Positions 62,815-64,000 of a stretch of DNA of 64,000 nt are shown here, piece by piece. The stretch lies in contig JADWOT020001904.1 in the NCBI GenBank assembly GCA_036345935.2, positions 1-64,000 on the forward strand, written 5' to 3'. Made by a program: the position numbers and the translations under genes. This stretch comes from Taenia hydatigena. Lineage: Eukaryota; Platyhelminthes; Cestoda; Cyclophyllidea; Taeniidae. The notes beneath the pieces are model-generated. The model was not told the DNA's origin, did no database searches, and saw nothing but the letters and a program-made list of their open reading frames with translations. Every line of letters begins with the position of its first letter. Position 1 is the stretch's first letter.

Positions 62815-64000
62815 GTCTTTCTGAATCTGTAACGCAAAAACTACTTTTCAGCGCCTGGTGCAGACAGCACCAATTTGTTTTGTCAAAAATACTAAATAAT
62901 CTACCTTGATGACATCCTTGTCTTTGGTAGAGACTTTCGCGAGCAAAACTCTAACCTTAAACTAGTGCTTGATCGTCTGCAAGATGCAGGCTTGACCTTG
63001 ATTGCAAAGATTTGCCATTTTCTCCGTCGTTCGGTCACCTTCTTGGGGTATACAGTCGTCGAAGGTCGTATAAGTGAGAACTTGGCAAGCATTAACCATT
63101 CAGACGGAACTTCGCAGTTTTCTCGGTTTGACAAACTACTATATGCATTTCGTCAAAGGCCTCGCCAAGAAGCCAACCGAGAAGCAGCCGAAAAGGAATT
63201 TTAATCGGGAGAGCAAACATGACGAAGCCTCCACATAACTAAAGCAAAAGATCTGCTCCGTTCCAATCCTGGGCCTTGCCAAACTTTGAGAACAACGCAC
63301 CACCCTTTGTACTAGACACGGACGCCAGTAACGTGGCCGTGGGCGGTGTACTTTCGAAAAGAGACACAGAAGGCAGAGAACACCTCATCGCCTACGCTAG
63401 TGCTAAACTCAACAAAACGTGGGACAGAAGAGTACAGTAGAACGTGAACTGTTCGTCATCCATACAATGGTGCGGCACTTCAAGCACTACCCCATAGCGA
63501 GACAGTTCATAGTGAGAACAGACCATCAGGCGTTGACCTGGTTAAAGACAATGTAGGAGATCAACTGTTCGATTGCACGCTGGTTCGAAGGATTGCAACA
63601 ATATGACTTTACCGTGCAGTACAGAAAAGGGAATTCGCATAGCAATGCGGATGCATCATTCCGCAGGCGTCTCTCAGCGGAGCAACACACAGAGTACGGA
63701 CCCGACACGGCCCTGGTATACGACAGGGAAGAGATGGAATCGTCCATTAGGGCAGCCAAGCAGATATGGCAACAATGTTCCAAACTCTCCTTGAAAGATG
63801 AGGTCTTATGGTACCAAGAAGACGTCACGTCTTCCAAGCGTCTGGTTGTTCCAGGGTTCCCTGATACAAGCAGCCCCTCAAGAGTTGCACGAACAATTGG
63901 GCCACGTAGGCGAGAATAAGATGGTGGAGGCCTCGATGAAGCGATACTGGTAGCCCTCTCTCTCCCCAGACGTGCATGACATCTGCCAAACCTGCATTAC
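62815..64000 (+). mobile_element. Degenerate Ty3/gypsy-type pol fragment, runs off window
   Basis: Pieces of a retrotransposon pol appear in order. A reverse-transcriptase remnant has CNAKTTFQRL (about 62828-62857) and, in another frame, YLDDILVF (62902-62925) with a following FLGYTV block. RNase H has LDTDAS (about 63312-63330), ERELF (63440) and RTDHQAL (63519-63538). The RNase H to integrase tether includes NADASFRRR (63641 on). The integrase zinc-binding end has His residues in LHEQLGH (63885 on) and CQTC near the right edge. Homology starts abruptly at 62815, so the 5' part is missing. At least four frame changes and in-frame stops at 62822, 63554 and 63951 show it is dead. The order RT, RNase H, integrase is the Ty3/gypsy order. 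No LTR is visible here. Confidence 0.85.

Noticed and set aside
1..64000. CRISPR array, operon or bacterial defence system
   Set aside because: The sequence is eukaryotic in character and no regular short repeat-spacer structure or compact gene cluster exists.

Overview
The window looks like a gene-poor, repeat-rich stretch of an animal nuclear genome. The best guess is a tapeworm, probably a taeniid (Taenia or Echinococcus type). This is an inference. It rests on an intronless, divergent cytosolic HSP70 that lacks the C-terminal EEVD (an expansion of such HSP70 genes is known from tapeworm genomes), long AT-rich non-coding DNA, and degenerate retroelement pieces. No prokaryotic signals (operons, Shine-Dalgarno sites, CRISPR) are present.

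Only two loci are convincingly gene-like. One is an HSP70 gene on the minus strand (59753-61579, 608 codons, intact). It keeps the ATPase residues but has a changed interdomain linker and no GGMP/EEVD tail. The other is an intronless AGC-type protein kinase copy on the plus strand (14490-15682). It is broken by one frameshift and has lost several conserved kinase motifs. A degenerate Ty3/gypsy-type pol fragment (reverse transcriptase tail, RNase H, integrase zinc-binding end) runs off the right edge from about 62815.

Much of the rest is repeat. A mosaic unit of about 5-6 kb ('A') occurs three times: A1 plus strand about 1003-6870, A3 minus strand about 34433-39800, A2 plus strand about 50840-54290. 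Inside it sit an 0.8-0.9 kb element with long inverted ends ('E') and, expanded in A3 only, a tandem array with a peptide-like period (about 35811-36640). A3 also holds a short nested insertion ('D', second copy near 22990-23150), for which A1 gives the empty site. Two further families are a pair of about 440-bp repeats ('B', 7956-8391 and 12211-12662) and an inverted pair ('F', 58385-58600 and 62440-62645) that brackets the HSP70 gene.

Between 42.4 and 50.7 kb there are several unusually long open stretches, mostly on the minus strand, with no recognisable domain. They may be a decayed or multi-exon gene, but this is unresolved. The remaining 0.5-11 kb stretches show nothing recognisable by eye. 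All repeat relationships were found by reading and aligning by eye, so the edges are approximate.
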